DNA from: Pyricularia pennisetigena
Lineage: Eukaryota > Ascomycota > Sordariomycetes > Magnaporthales > Pyriculariaceae
Reading direction: 5' to 3'
Assembly: GCF_004337985.1 (NCBI RefSeq)
Contig: NW_021940930.1
Coordinates: forward strand, 1-64,000
Length of the DNA: 64,000 bases
Positions 21,621 to 33,022 of this stretch are shown here, piece after piece; position 1 is the first letter of the stretch, and each line of letters begins with the position of its first letter. Both the position numbers and the translations under genes were made by a program. Under the pieces are notes generated by a model. It was not told the DNA's origin. It ran no database searches and saw only the letters and a program-made list of their open reading frames with translations.

Positions 21621-23859
21621 TCACTGGAAGCGAACGTTGACGCTTCTGGCACCCAGCTTTCGTCCGCCGATGTAGACACCAAACTCGACCGAGGCCCCTT
21701 GCGGCACCATCTCAACCTCGAAATCCAGCTGTTTGTACTTCTTGCCCAGTCTGTTTGTGTGCTGAGAGTATTCGTCTTTGTCTATCTTGGAATCGAAGGT
21801 TATAGTGCACATGGACTTGACGGCGTCAGTCTTACGCATTGGTGCCACCGGCTCTTCACAATCATACAATGAAAGTTTCATGGTAAGTGGGACGGTTGTC
21901 CCAAAATCATGCACACGATAGAAAGCTGCCCTTACCGCCGCGCAGTCTGGAACGCTCGACCCCTACATTTGTGAAGCGGTTCTTAGTGTGGAACAGTGGC
22001 AGCTTATAGCAAGGATCTAGGTACATTACCTTATGCAGGAACCAATCCATTAGGTTTTTTGCGTTGTAGCGAAGCTCTTTGTCGCACCAGAACTTGTCTT
22101 CCTCGAGATGTTTATTTTCGTCAAACGGATCTCCATACCGGTGCTTGATCGGGAAATGGTAGAGGTGACCTTGACGGGCGAATTATCTTGGTCCGGGCGT
22201 GAATCCTGGAGGAAGCCCTTGAGCACGGCACCTCGACAGATGGCGCTCCGACTGAAGTATAATTTAGCGAGTTGAAATACACAAAAATGATCAGTCTGAA
22301 ATAACATACGGTTTGTTACCAGCGGCCTGCAAGATCTCAACCCTTTTGGCCTTGTAGTGCAACTTGACATAGTCGTACAGGTATGGGCTAGACCCAAGGC
22401 CGCCAACGAGAATAATGCTGATCTGGAGTCGGATAAGGTTTTTTGGTTCGAATTAATGGGCAATTTAAATCACTCACCCTTGCCGCAGGATCTGATCTCC
22501 TGACCGCCTCATATTGGTCATCGAGCAATTCCATAATACAACGGAACTGGTTGTCAAAAGCTGGTTGGATTTCACGGCTTTGCTCATAGGTTAGTAAAGC
22601 TGTCTGAAAGCAATAAAATTGATATGGCCTACCCATGGAAAAATATTCTCCCCACTTTGATTCTGTTAAATCCTTTGCCTGCGTCGACTCCGACGCTTAT
22701 CTCGGATGGAAACCGAACCGTAAAGTCCTTTTCAAGGCCGCTCATCCTGAATTGTGGCTTTATGCCACATTCCCAGTCATCTCGAATGATGTATCTGAGA
22801 GACGATTTGCTTAAAGAGCTCCAACTGCTACCCAGACGGGCTTTGCACAGCTCGATAAAAGCCTGGTCGATAGAAATACCACCGCAGAGAGCGCCTAGTG
22901 ATGTTAGCCTGCTGAATATGTTGACCTTACAAGGCAAAAGCTTACCCTTTCCCTCAACCGCTTCCTTCATACTGATAGGATCGACTTGGTCGATCTTATA
23001 GCTGATCATGTCCTGTGTAAAGTCTCAGCTCTTGCTCTATCCTCGGCGAGCAACTACGAAACTCACAACTGTGCCACCGCCGGCGTCGCAAACAACATAA
23101 ACGCCCCCTGTATTTGGCCTTCTACCCCTCTCAATTAATGTCGACATCGCTGCGGCTTCGGGCTCATTTGAAAATACAAGCTCCGTAGGCCCAGCGGCGC
23201 GTTTCTTCAATATGCCTGCTTGATCGGCAGCCTTGTGCATCGCTTGCCTCGCATACCCTTTCCAGATTGCGGGGACGGTAATTACAACGCGAAATACGAA
23301 GGCATCGACGACCATTTGCCCCCGCGCGCGCACAATCTTGGTGATGGTGTGTTTCCAAAGCGCACCTAGGAAATCCGACACGACGTCAATAGCAGTTTTG
23401 TTGGTGCGCGAGAGGAACTCGCGGGCGCTAACGAGGTATTCAGATACATCCATGTCGTCATTCATATCTTCTTCGCGGAGAAGTAGAAACTTGAACCATG
23501 ATACCGAGCTTGCATCAGGCGGGACATCAAAGCCCCAATGGATTTTACCGTCGTCGCCGTAGCTAAGCTCTGTCGGGCACTTGCTTTCTTCGCGGCCTGT
23601 ACCGGGCCAGTTCATAATCAAGTTGATGTCATTGGGATCTTTCTGAAGCTCGTCTGTCGTGGCCCAAGCAACGCCAGAAAAGCTATTCTCCCACTGTCAG
23701 GTGGTCCGCTTGCTTGGACATGAAAAGAAGAACTTACGTCGTGCCAAAATCAATGCCAACAATGACTAAGCCATCCTGCTCATCCAAGACTAGAAATTCG
23801 TCATTGCTGACATCGCTTGAAGGCGATCTCGGACGGGATGGAATTGAGAAGGATGACAT
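21621..23859 (-). pseudogene. Hsp70-like (actin-like ATPase) protein, eight exons, one frameshift
   Basis: Model: complement join 21621-21962, 22030-22251, 22310-22422, 22478-22577, 22633-22894, 22946-23012, 23067-23682, 23738-23859. ATPase motifs are present: phosphate-1 GIDFGTTFSG across the first intron, phosphate-2 CDAGGGTVD across the second, and an adenosine-type motif VGGLGSSPYLYDYV in exon 6. This is the short fungal Hsp70-like family (about 600 aa) lacking the classical substrate-binding domain. All intron phases agree except inside exon 7. There the frame reading VTSTISRSS must change to the frame reading YGDPFDENKHLEEDKFW, implying one missing base at about 22135-22150. The total length is 1844 nt, one short of a multiple of three. 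It is either a recently broken gene or a sequencing error. The branch site TACTAAC supports the fourth intron's acceptor at 22578. Confidence 0.8.
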
Positions 23860-25280
23860 TTTGGTTCTCTTTCGCGGTTTCTTGACCTGAAATGATATAA
23901 AAATGGGAGTTCGTATACGAAAAGTCGAAGTCTGAGTACCGAGTTCACATATTTGTACCTTGGCCCGGAAGGCAAAACCACGTAAAAAGACAAAGTTGGA
24001 ATCAACGTCTTCATAGTAACACACACGAAAAGCAGCCATGCCAGCCGGAGCCGTCGACCTCGGCAGGCGTGGGTTACACCCACAAAACGGACACCTTAGC
24101 CCTCCACTATTAAACTTTTTAATTATTTCTCAACAAAGACAAAAACAAATTGTTGAAAGCGAGTTTGTTCGACGACAAAAGCCAGGAACCCATCGCGATG
24201 TCCCAAAGTCAACCGAACGATCAAACTCTCATAAAAACAGTTCTTCACCCCTCTTGACAAACACCGACAGCAGAAGAGAAGATGACGCGCATGTGAAATC
24301 CCACACTTGGCCGTCCTATTTCTCCCGTGCTGCGCCATGAAGTGATCGCCCAACATCAGGATCTCTTGCCCAGTACATCCACCAAAATGCCCGCCTACAT
24401 AGACGAGGACACCAGCATGGAAGAGGCGATGGACTACATCCGCGTCAACAAATCACCGTCGCCTTCGTGCGCATGTAAGACTAGCAAGGTACCTGTTGAG
24501 AAAGATGGCGACGATTGTAACAGTCACAAGCCTGTGTCCAGCTTATGTGGCGACTTGGACCAAACAATGCGCTTGGGGCGGTTAGCCAACTGCCAGGAAC
24601 AACTCGCAGAATGCAACAGACATATCCGAGAATTGGAAGAAGCAACAAACAACAATTCGAGATTGATACAGTGTTGGACGGAAAAGCAGCAAAAAGACTG
24701 GGAAGCTTACCTGCAATCCCGTATTACTGAAATAAACCAAGAATGGCATCAGAAGACCCAAAATTTTCAAGCTTGTCACCAAGCCGAACTGGCAAGCTTA
24801 CAGAAGCAGTTTTCTGAAGCCCAAGCCCTCGTGCAGCAGCTGGAGTCTAGCCTTACCACAGAGCAGACGAATCGTGTATCCGCGGAGGCCGAAGCCCTCG
24901 AGAATCACAAGCGCTGGCGCAAAACCGCCGCTGAGCTTCGCAAACTTCACACCACCACGTGCCAGTCAAACAAGATCTCTGATCAGGATCTCATCGATGC
25001 TGCTAAAAGAATGAGGTGGATGGTGCGTAACTTGGCCGCAACCGGATTTTCTGAGATACTTGGCGAGCCTTCGAGCGATAAGACACGACTCTCGACCTAT
25101 CCAAGGCCTATGACGGAGGACTTGAGGCAGATGCAGCTTTTTTTGCACACCAACAATTCCCCATCTACTTTGAGGCGTCTTTGTGGCACTATTTGACCAA
25201 ATACGTGTTTGGTAGTTATATGTGGGCAGGCGAAGCTGCAGAGTCGATGCAGAAGCTGTATTCCGCCGTTTATGATAGTA

Positions 25281-27000
25281 ACGTTGGGCTCCACATCTCC
25301 GACCCCCCTAAAGTCCGGCCCCCTTGGAAAATGTAACGACGAAATACCCCTTTTATAAACCGATTTAAATGTAAAACTATCAACGCACAATAATACAATC
25401 ATTGTCAGGCTCTCCCGGTTCGCTAACCTCGTCTCCATCGTTCGAATCCTCTAAACAGTCCCTATTATTTTCCTGTGCTTCATAAACGTTTTTTTTGCTG
25501 ACCAAAAGCTCGTTGGGATCCGGAATTGCCCTTTTCCTTTTGACCGGCCGTACCGCCTCCAATTTTGCTTTTAACAAACTGATTTTTTGCTGAGCTTCAG
25601 CCAATAAGATATCCTTGGTTTCGAAGCTTTTTTGGACTTTTGCAAACAAAAGCCGTGAAGTGGCGTTACTTTTTTCGGACCGGGAAATTTCCTGTAGTTG
25701 AAGTCGAATATTTCGGGTCGTTTTAGGGGTTTTCCAAATAAGTAAAGACTGGTCGTTAATTTTTTGGGTTGGATTTTCCGGTGTTTTATCCCTTTGGAAG
25801 CCGTTATTTTTACCTTTTTCGACGTTGGCGTTGCTATTTTCTAATAAAAGAGGGGTTTAATAGTGGTTTTGCCAAGTTCACCGGCCATAACCCCGTCGTA
25901 CGCCAACCAGATTGAATGGTTTTTGCTATAAATGCTTTTGATCTGGCTTTTCGATAGCAAAGTAGGAAATTTCGTTTTCCAATAACTGTTGAACAGCAAA
26001 ATTGGCTAACAAATCCAAGTTGACGTCGATAAGCTTCTTTTAACGGCCCAAAAACCGATAGATCCAATGGTTGAAGAACGTGTGACGAATGAGGGGGTAA
26101 ATATAGGAGTTGAATATTGTTTTGCAAGCAAAGAAGCATAAATTCGTCCGTTATATGTAATCCATGGCCATCCAAAACTAATAACCGCTTTTCAGGAGTT
26201 AAAGGTTGGGTATACGGAATAAACACCTTTTTTAACCATTCGATACCTGTTTCATTATTTGTCCACCCGTTTTCGGTTGCATGAAATTGCCAGGTATCGA
26301 AAGGACTTAAATCAGCTGGAAACCATTGTTGCTGTACGTTTTTCCCCTTAAATATAACGAGGGGAGGTATAACAGCCCCCGTAGCTGATACACATTCGAT
26401 TATGCTCGTCCAACCCCGCGTTCCAGGCTCTTTTCGCTGTAATGGCCGGATTTTATTACGCCCTAACACCAGGCCATTAGATCCTTTGCCTTCCATTATA
26501 CCTGTTTCGTCCATATTCCAACGGTTGGCCGGTTTTATAGTATCGATAACGGGATTTTTCAAATAGGACCACCAAGATTTAATTACCTCGGTTGTAGCCC
26601 CATTAGCCCTGGCATTTTCTATTCGCCGGGGCCTTTGGGTTTTCAAAATTGGATATCGGGCTATAAAACGGCTAACCCAATGTTTCCCAAGGCTTTTTCT
26701 TTCTCCGGCGGCCTGAAGAATTCGTTCCGCAAAATTGCGTAGTTCTTGATGCGTTGGCGGAAGGCCTAACGCGGCCTGCGCAAGTACCCAATCTGCCAAA
26801 TAGGTCTCCTGCTCCTGTGAAAGCCTTTGACAAAATCTTTTCGCTTGTTGAATTGACTGGGCCCCCTTTAAACGATCGTGAAGGGTACTCCGAGGAATAC
26901 CCCATTTTTGCGAGGTTTTGTGAACTGATTTGCCATTTCTTATGTCAGAAATGGCAGCAAGAAGCTGATTTTCAGTGTACTGTTTCATTGGAAAGTTTGG
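25281..27000 (-). mobile_element. Pot2-like transposon, copy 3 (truncated, broken)
   Basis: Reverse orientation, with its 3' TIR at 25281 next to TA at 25279-25280. The other end is missing: similarity stops at 27000, roughly 135 bp before where the 5' TIR should be. The transposase start ATG is at 26988. A one-base insertion near 25849 shifts the frame after residue 380, so the C-terminal part (25380 to about 25850) is in another frame. The element should be unable to move by itself. Confidence 0.9.
25380..26988 (-). pseudogene. Pot2-like transposase, frameshifted
   Basis: Closely related to copies 1 and 2, with the Psq, CENP-B/Tc5 and DDE_1 regions readable from 26988 down to about 25850 and the three catalytic Asp positions kept. 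The frame then shifts in the stretch reading CTAATAAAAGAGGGG, where copy 2 has one base fewer. The C-terminal tail is intact in the shifted frame. Extra substitutions around the region after D273 show that this copy is older than the other two. Confidence 0.88.
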
Positions 27001-27124
27001 TTTGACGTGGCTCTCTTCCTTTGTCGACTGTGACCGAAAGCCTTGGGCGAAGTTGTGGGTGAAACTGAAGCGTGGGCAGCCACATAGACGGGAGAAGGAC
27101 AAGGTCTTTCGAAAAAAGGAGTAG

Positions 27125-27812
27125 CGCTGTCCTAGGACCTAGCGGACATCACTGATGGTGGCTGTATGACTCGATTGTAATATCCATGGTTTGCCGATGT
27201 AAAAGGGGTAAATGTCGAGACATCCGGTAAATGGAAAGAAAAATGTACCGGACCTGGACAGTTGTTTCCGTAGTGTTGACCGCTAGAGCATCCCCCGTTG
27301 TCATGGGAGGGGCCATGTACGTGTTACTGAGTGATACCCGAAGGCACATGGCAAGGGGTAATGGGCCAGGGCATACAGGAACAGTGTTAAGTGATGGGTG
27401 GAGGCTGTGGTGACATACTCATAGGCATGCCGTGGATGTTGCAGTGAATAAAGGATGAGGATGGTGATAGCGGTGATAAAGAGGGCTCAGATGTGGCCGA
27501 GATACGAAATAATGCTGGAATCCCTGAAAGGTCTGCGATACTTAAGTAACGGCTGTCCATATCACTTCCGTGCTCATATTTTTACACTTGGGAGGTAAAA
27601 ATCCATGTTTATGATGGTGATTGCTTTCCTCCGTTAAAAGGATCAGAGTGAAAGAAAACAAGTTATGTGGAAAGCCAGATATGAGAATGATGTGCTTATT
27701 GCCGGGAGACGACTAAGATGATGATAGAAGATGAGGAGGTTGGAATCCGAGTGAAGGGAGGAAAAACGTGCATATTTATATTCGATATAGATGCTAGGGG
27801 TGACGGCGGGCT
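27125..27812. other. no gene recognised
   Basis: Short frames only, purine-rich on the plus strand. It precedes the SINE. Confidence 0.4.
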
Positions 27813-27827
27813 GAAAGACAGGAGGAG

Positions 27828-28307
27828 TAGTAGTAGTAGTAGTAGTAGTATTATTTAACGCCGGGCTCGGCCCGGCTCATTAGCCGGCCGTTAGCAACCT
27901 CCCGAGGGGTATCTCGGCGCGCTTTCTATTTTTCTCTATTTACACAGCGGAAAACAAGGGCATAGAAGCGAATCGAGCCTGACCGGGTTCGTGCCCGGCC
28001 CTGCTTACAGGGTTGGTTCACTGACGCGACCCCGTGCCTTCAGGCGCACGGAGGATTCGTCTGACGGCAGTTGACGGCTCTTCGTCGAGAGGGGCCTGTG
28101 TCCAACCAGCGGTGCTGTCGGTCGTTTGTAGCCATGTAGACGAAGTTCCCAACAAGTGTGGGCTCGACGGCACAGGCGGGTGGTTGTTGTCGATAGCCAG
28201 CCGGGTTATCCTTGCCACATTAAGTGGGGAGGAGGTGGAGGGAGCAGGATTCGAACCTACGTTACACAAGTAACAGCCATGGCGCTTAACCACTGCGCCA
28301 TCCCCCC
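27828..28307 (-). mobile_element. tRNA-derived SINE with LINE-type 3' tail
   Basis: A 480-bp element on the minus strand flanked by a perfect 15-bp target duplication, GAAAGACAGGAGGAG, at 27813-27827 and 28308-28322. The 5' head is tRNA-like: acceptor-like GGGGGGA, A box TGGCGCAGTGG (28300-28290), B box GGTTCGAATCC (28257-28247) and a pairing 3' strand TCCCTCC. The anticodon arm is degenerate, so this is not a functional tRNA. A unique body of about 175 bp follows. From about 28070 to the end it matches the last 255 bp of the LINE at 56886-57140 at high identity, including the (TAC)n tail. The SINE presumably borrows that LINE's reverse transcriptase. Size and structure fit Mg-SINE. Confidence 0.88.
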
Positions 28308-28322
28308 GAAAGACAGGAGGAG

Positions 28323-29400
28323 AGGTTAGCATTAGCGGACAATTTATTCAATCGCTTAGCACACCCCGAACTTAACATAGCCTTGCTTCCATACGCGCTA
28401 GATCCATACAGGATTACTTAACAAGTGAAAATACCCCTGAGAGACTGCGTGGCCTCCCTTTGTCAAGCTAAAGGATTAAGTGGATACAAAAAAGGGGAAG
28501 ATTCCGGTTATCACCGAAAGTTAGTGTTTTCCTGCTGGCCCTTCTGCCGAACTACAACGCCTGTCTCGAATTTGAAGCACAGAGCTGCTCCGCTCATTTA
28601 ATGACCGAGGGGAAATGTAGTCAGTAATCTAAGGTTACATGAAAACAGGCGGGACAATGTCATCTCTGGGCAAACGCCGTATGTACCACGCCGTTTCTGC
28701 TTGGGTATGTCATTGATATTACAGCAATTCCCTAAGCCCCAGATGCGATCTCACCAACAGCGCAAACAGAAATAGTTCAATACTTGGTAAGTTTGCTTCG
28801 TATCCTGAAAGATTATTTTTTACACTTGTAAAGCTATTGGTGGCATGTTGCACCACCCTAGCTATAAAGGGATGGCCTCGAAAAGAATATATTGGTTCCT
28901 TATCTTTGGTTGTATGCTCCGTTTCATTCATCGCTGCAAGTTCTTGGCTCGGGGACGCCGAAGACTAGCAGTAGATATGTACCCTATAAGCAAAATCCTT
29001 GCTAATAGAGGGAGCGAAGCAATCAAGCTCGCAGCCTATTCGGCCGACTGGGTAATATAAAGTGAGGAAGCAGACTCAGAAGATGCAAGAAAACCACTTC
29101 AGGTCAAATCCCAGATGCATACCACAGAAGTCGCCCCCAGAGAAGTAACAGTAGCCTCCACTAAGTCCAAAAACACATTTATTATTGGGTGCGTTAGCGG
29201 AAAAAAACCTTTTCAGCATAATAACACGATTGAGACTAACCCTTCTATGCTCCTATTCCTTAAGACACGGACCCGCACTGAAGCAAGTCCAGCTACTTGC
29301 GTTGCAACGTTCCAGGCATCCAGTTGATTCACAACAGTAATGCTTCGGGTTTAATGGCTCAACAAGGCCCCGGCTTTGGGAGGTACGATTGTGAGAGCAT
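28323..29400. other. no gene recognised
   Basis: A 71-codon frame at 28845-29060 (+) and others show no domain. Nothing further identified. Confidence 0.4.
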
Positions 29401-29412
29401 TATCGTTTCATC

Positions 29413-30120
29413 ATGCCTCCTATGGTATATGACGAAGATGCAGTCGGAATATCTTCCATGCAGCAGCGTGATCCGTTTCAAATAGCCTTTTATGGCAAAC
29501 CCCCACCTGGAACCTTCAGTTTCAGTGAGCAACGCAGTTCGACTGATGGCGAGATCCCGATTGTATCCGACCCGCTGGCCCCCACGTTATACTGGGAAGA
29601 AACCCCGGACTTCTTGCCGCTGTCCTCAAAGTATAAAGATAAATGGGTGCTTGTTATAGGTGGCATGGCCCAGGCTCGGGAACAGATCAAAACACTAGGC
29701 TTCGGGAAGGTTCTGATATCCTCGGATCTTGTCAAAGAATCGGCAAACTTTCACGTTCAGCAAGCATCAGCGAGCATTCACAACGCCGTTGGCATACCAA
29801 GGTCTTTTGCCGAACAATCACATCCCATTGCGGCAATCTTCGTCCTCAACGCGCCTGAAGATTGGGTTCTCGATTTGCACATTCTTCTGGCTTTGCTTTC
29901 CCCAGGGGATGGTAGGTCAGGCTCTGATACAACCATCCGTGGCAGTACTCAAAACTTCAGCTATCGGCACAACGGCAACCCCAAACTGTACTGCAAAAGC
30001 AACCCCGAATTTGAACGTCCAGCGCCAGGTGGTACCATTCTGGCAGAGGGGGCATTCTTGTGTGCACTCAAAGCTGTTTGGAAACATAAAATGATCCGAA
30101 TGGGTTTTAACCTGGGGTAA
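29413..30120 (+). pseudogene. HAD-superfamily IIA (CECR5-like) hydrolase fragment
   Basis: A 235-codon open frame whose residues about 65-232 resemble the middle of CECR5-type HAD phosphatases: KYKDKWVLVIGG, GFGKVLISSDLVKES, IAAIFVLNAPEDWVLDLHIL, then KLYCKSNPEFE and a GAFLCALKAVWKH block. The N-terminal nucleophile motif (DxDG) is absent. At the beginning of the frame is a piece (FQIAFYGKPPPGTFSF) that looks like the family's C-terminal GKP motif, which belongs after the other blocks. The order therefore suggests either a tandem copy whose first member is lost or an internal rearrangement. The missing nucleophile means no phosphatase activity is expected. Confidence 0.6.
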
Positions 30121-32310
30121 AACTAAGCAATGCACAAAACCGGAACAGGCCGGTGGGGGGTGATTCAACTTGTTTGAGATATATCACAATTCCAAATCTT
30201 ATTACTTGCTTACATTTGAATTGGTGCTAGACCTGTAACATATTGGTGCGTAGATTTTGAGAGCATGAATTGGGGTATCATTCCGGTGTTCAACTGGGTT
30301 GGAATCCTTTCCAAAAGGTGTGGTTGTTTTGGGGTGTCCAGCTGTATAACTCGCCCGACAGATATTCCATACAGAAGGTTTGATAAACTTCTATTAGCCA
30401 GATTCGGGCCAGCGAGGCTTGATTGTAAAGTAAATTGGGGCTCCACGACACAGGTAGCCTGTGCAGAGGGAGAAAGTCCCTGGTCGCTATATCACGCTTC
30501 TCTGGTTCCTGAAGGCATTAAAGCGCAAGGTGCTCACGCGTGGCCTTCTGGGTCAAAAAGGCATGGCCGCCGTCGCTGATCAAATAAGCCACAAGGCTGC
30601 AAACATTGACAGTAGCCATGTTCCGGGCCCTGGGTATCCGGAGAATCGCCAGGAGTTGACATACGCAACTTAAAGAAAACGTTAACACGGGACGCAGTTT
30701 GGACATACCCAACGAGAAGCCCTGATTCTCAACTGCTTTAGCGAAGTAGGGCATGCTACTCTCGTGAGCTCCAGGAGCTGCAGTCCCTCAAACGGAACTT
30801 TCACATCCAATGCTTCAGCCAGGCTTCACCTTGGCATAGGATGAATTGGGCCATCCTAGTACGCAACTAGTTGTTTCTCAGGAGGGCTCGTGCCCAATGA
30901 CTTTGCACAGCTCAAACACAGTGCTCGTGTAATCGTCAGCGTCAAAATATACTTTCAAACCTCTATCGACTGTGCTTTGTACATAGAGTCTATTGTAAGG
31001 GTGTGTGCAGTAATCGCGTATATGTTGCATATGTTTGAAAAGTAAAGATGTAGCAGAGTTCGATTAATGTAACTTAATAACTACCCAATTCTTCACTAGA
31101 AACTAGATTCAGCGCAGACTTCTGCAGTCCTCTGATAGACAGCAAAGCGTACTAAACTGTCGGCATAATTCATTCGCGGTCAGAACCAATACCGGACAGC
31201 ATCTCACAAATGACAGTAATCAGCTCGCCATTGGCTTTTAGACCTCCAGGCCTGAACGCAATCCACAAAGTCATGCGGTCCCAGATGCCCATCCCGCGGC
31301 TGACACGCGTAGACTCTTTCCGATATCATGTGACTAGCAAATCCAAAACAACCAAGCAAGGAAAGCGCCTTCTCTATATTTTGGCCACCTTTTACCAACA
31401 CATTTTGTCCGACGATGTGGACAAACCCACCAAATCCGGTGGCTCGCCAGTCCCTAGCGGAAATAAGTAATGCAACTCCTTCCATCCACTTGTCAAAAAG
31501 TAGAGGTTTGATGCCAGAAGTACCAAAGGTTATTATCAGCACATCGTCCTTGACGCTCGCCATGATGTTTGGTTGGGACTTCGTCTCGGAAGATAGTCAA
31601 GTTAGCATTATGATCCCAAGCAGCAGCGAGGCTATTTAGCCGCAAGTCCTTAGAATAAGTCTTAAAACACCCAATTTGAAAGTTCTTATGATCGGCTGCT
31701 TGTTATCCAAGCTGCCCTTACAAATATAAGCGCTCGGAACGTAAGCCGTTTAAGTATCACCAATGTTGATAACTGTCGTCGGGCAAAGTTTTCAATTACC
31801 CCTCCTCCCGTAATGCCTTAGGTTCGGCGCATGCAAAAAAGGTAACAAATTAGAATCCAAAGGTACGGCGTGAATATGCCTTTTATAATCAACTTTGTGG
31901 ACCTCCGATCACTACTTAGCTCTACATTCAGCGTGCGTTAAAAGTTGGACACAATTGACGCTTGTTTCAGGTGAAGTCTACAGACTTCGAAACGGTTGAG
32001 CCGAAAAGGTGGCTAAGCCGTTAAAACGAAAACCTATCATTGAACCCCATAAGTTCAAAAAAAGAAAGAAACAAAAAGAAAAAAGAAAAACTCGCTGTTA
32101 ATTTGGAATTTCGTTAACATAATGGCCAAGTTTTGGTTAGCCAATTTTGGAAGGTCCGAAACTAGGATTTCAAAGAACAAAACTTGGATGACGGAGTGGC
32201 CGAAATTGGGCCAAGCTTTCCCGGTTTCTGGTTGGGGTAATTTTACCCGAGGGACCAAAAATGGGCTTGGCGACTGCGCCACACGCTCAGGCAGCACTCA
32301 CCCTTCGCTT
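30121..32310. other. no gene established
   Basis: Short frames only. A minus-strand frame at 31204-31563 has a vague NmrA-like start but nothing firm. Positions 32120-32250 share a 18-20-bp core and weaker flanks with 36100-36230, probably pieces of an old repeat. Confidence 0.35.
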
Positions 32311-32406
32311 AGCCTTGGTAACATCAGTTCAGGTAAGATTCAGCCTTGGTAACATCGGTTCAGGCAAGATTCACCCTTCGCTCAGTCTTGGCAATAGCAG
32401 TTCAGG
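32311..32406 (+). repeat. short tandem repeat array
   Basis: Three imperfect units, each starting AG(C/T)CTTGG and containing a GTTCAGG block, at 32311-32341, 32342-32383 and 32384-32406. Unit lengths differ because one carries an extra CACCCTTCGCTC segment, which also occurs once just before the array. Confidence 0.7.
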
Positions 32407-32553
32407 ATTATAGACAAGAATGGAAATTCAAGAGGGCAATTCATGCGTATGACAATGTTCTGAATTAACTGGCAACAGGTTTTATGTGGGACCATCAGAA
32501 CATCACATTTTCCTGGATCCAAAACAAGATCGCTGACTTTTGAACGTTAACAG

Positions 32554-32814
32554 GTCCAACAAAAGGTCTTCATCGCCAATGTCACCACCCAGGTGATCGA
32601 GCGCCATATGCTGCGCGACCTCGACCACGTCTTCTCCCCCGTCGTAGTGGCAAACATGAGCGATGATGAAGTTGCTTCCGTCACAATTGAGAGTCCTGCT
32701 GTACAAAGGCAGCGTATCTTCCTTTCGGAGCGAATATCTAAACTCGAAGAGGGCCGAAGTATTTTTACTACTGCCATGGGATCAGTAGCGGTCTTGAGGG
32801 CTCAATGGTATTAG
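32554..32814 (+). pseudogene. dynamin-like GTPase effector domain, last-exon fragment
   Basis: An 87-codon stretch that begins right after a convincing 3' splice site (GTTAACAG) and ends at a stop. It reads as a dynamin GED: QVIERHMLRDLDHVFSPVVV, then SDDEVASVTIESPAVQRQR and a charged helix. It is clearly diverged from the GED at 18.1 kb, so it comes from a second paralogue. No upstream GTPase or stalk exons are visible, so only the terminal exon survives. Confidence 0.75.
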
Positions 32815-33022
32815 AAGACTCCAATTGAGCTTCAGTACTTAGCTTTCAGACTAGGGTCTTACGGAGGATAGTTAATTATCGACATAAACACGCAATTCAG
32901 CTGATTGTGAAATGGTATTGACGCTCAACTATGCCCTCTGTTAATGTAAGGTGACCCGGTTTTGAAAGTATTGCATAGGCTTTTCAACTCGAGTGAACTC
33001 GGGAAAACTTTTGCATTATTTG

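Larger units (their letters stand above)
24387..27124 (+). pseudogene. coiled-coil protein gene split by a transposon
   Basis: The ATG at 24387 sits in a good context (CACCAAAATGC). Residues about 75-210 are a long Gln/Glu-rich coiled coil (around RELEEATNNN and ALVQQLESSLTTEQ). At 25135-25143 a run of seven T carries a frameshift: the annotated frame ends at 25196, but a second frame continues with coding-like peptide (LWHYLTKYVFGSYMWAGEAA) up to the transposon at 25281. Beyond it, 27005-27124 is open and coding-like in one frame (DCDRKPWAKLWVKLKRG...) and stops at 27122. I infer that this is the gene's original C-terminus. The family is not recognised. Its 5' flank is duplicated at 10160-10425. 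Confidence 0.65.

Noticed and set aside
27002..27012. The 11-bp match TTGACGTGGCT between the copy-3 flank and the Pot2-like 5' region, taken as an internal deletion junction
   Set aside because: The flank is explained better as the resumed frame of the split coiled-coil gene. The short match may be chance or microhomology used at the break.
28247..28307. tRNA gene
   Set aside because: A and B boxes and acceptor pairing are good, but the anticodon arm does not pair and the sequence continues into a SINE body with a LINE tail and target duplication.
28018..28332. 104-codon ORF on the minus strand
   Set aside because: It lies entirely within the SINE body and head; an incidental frame.
31204..31563. 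NmrA-like or NAD-binding protein on the minus strand
   Set aside because: Only a vague N-terminal resemblance (VLIITFGTSG, LLFDKW). There is no glycine-rich GxxGxxG motif and no continuation.
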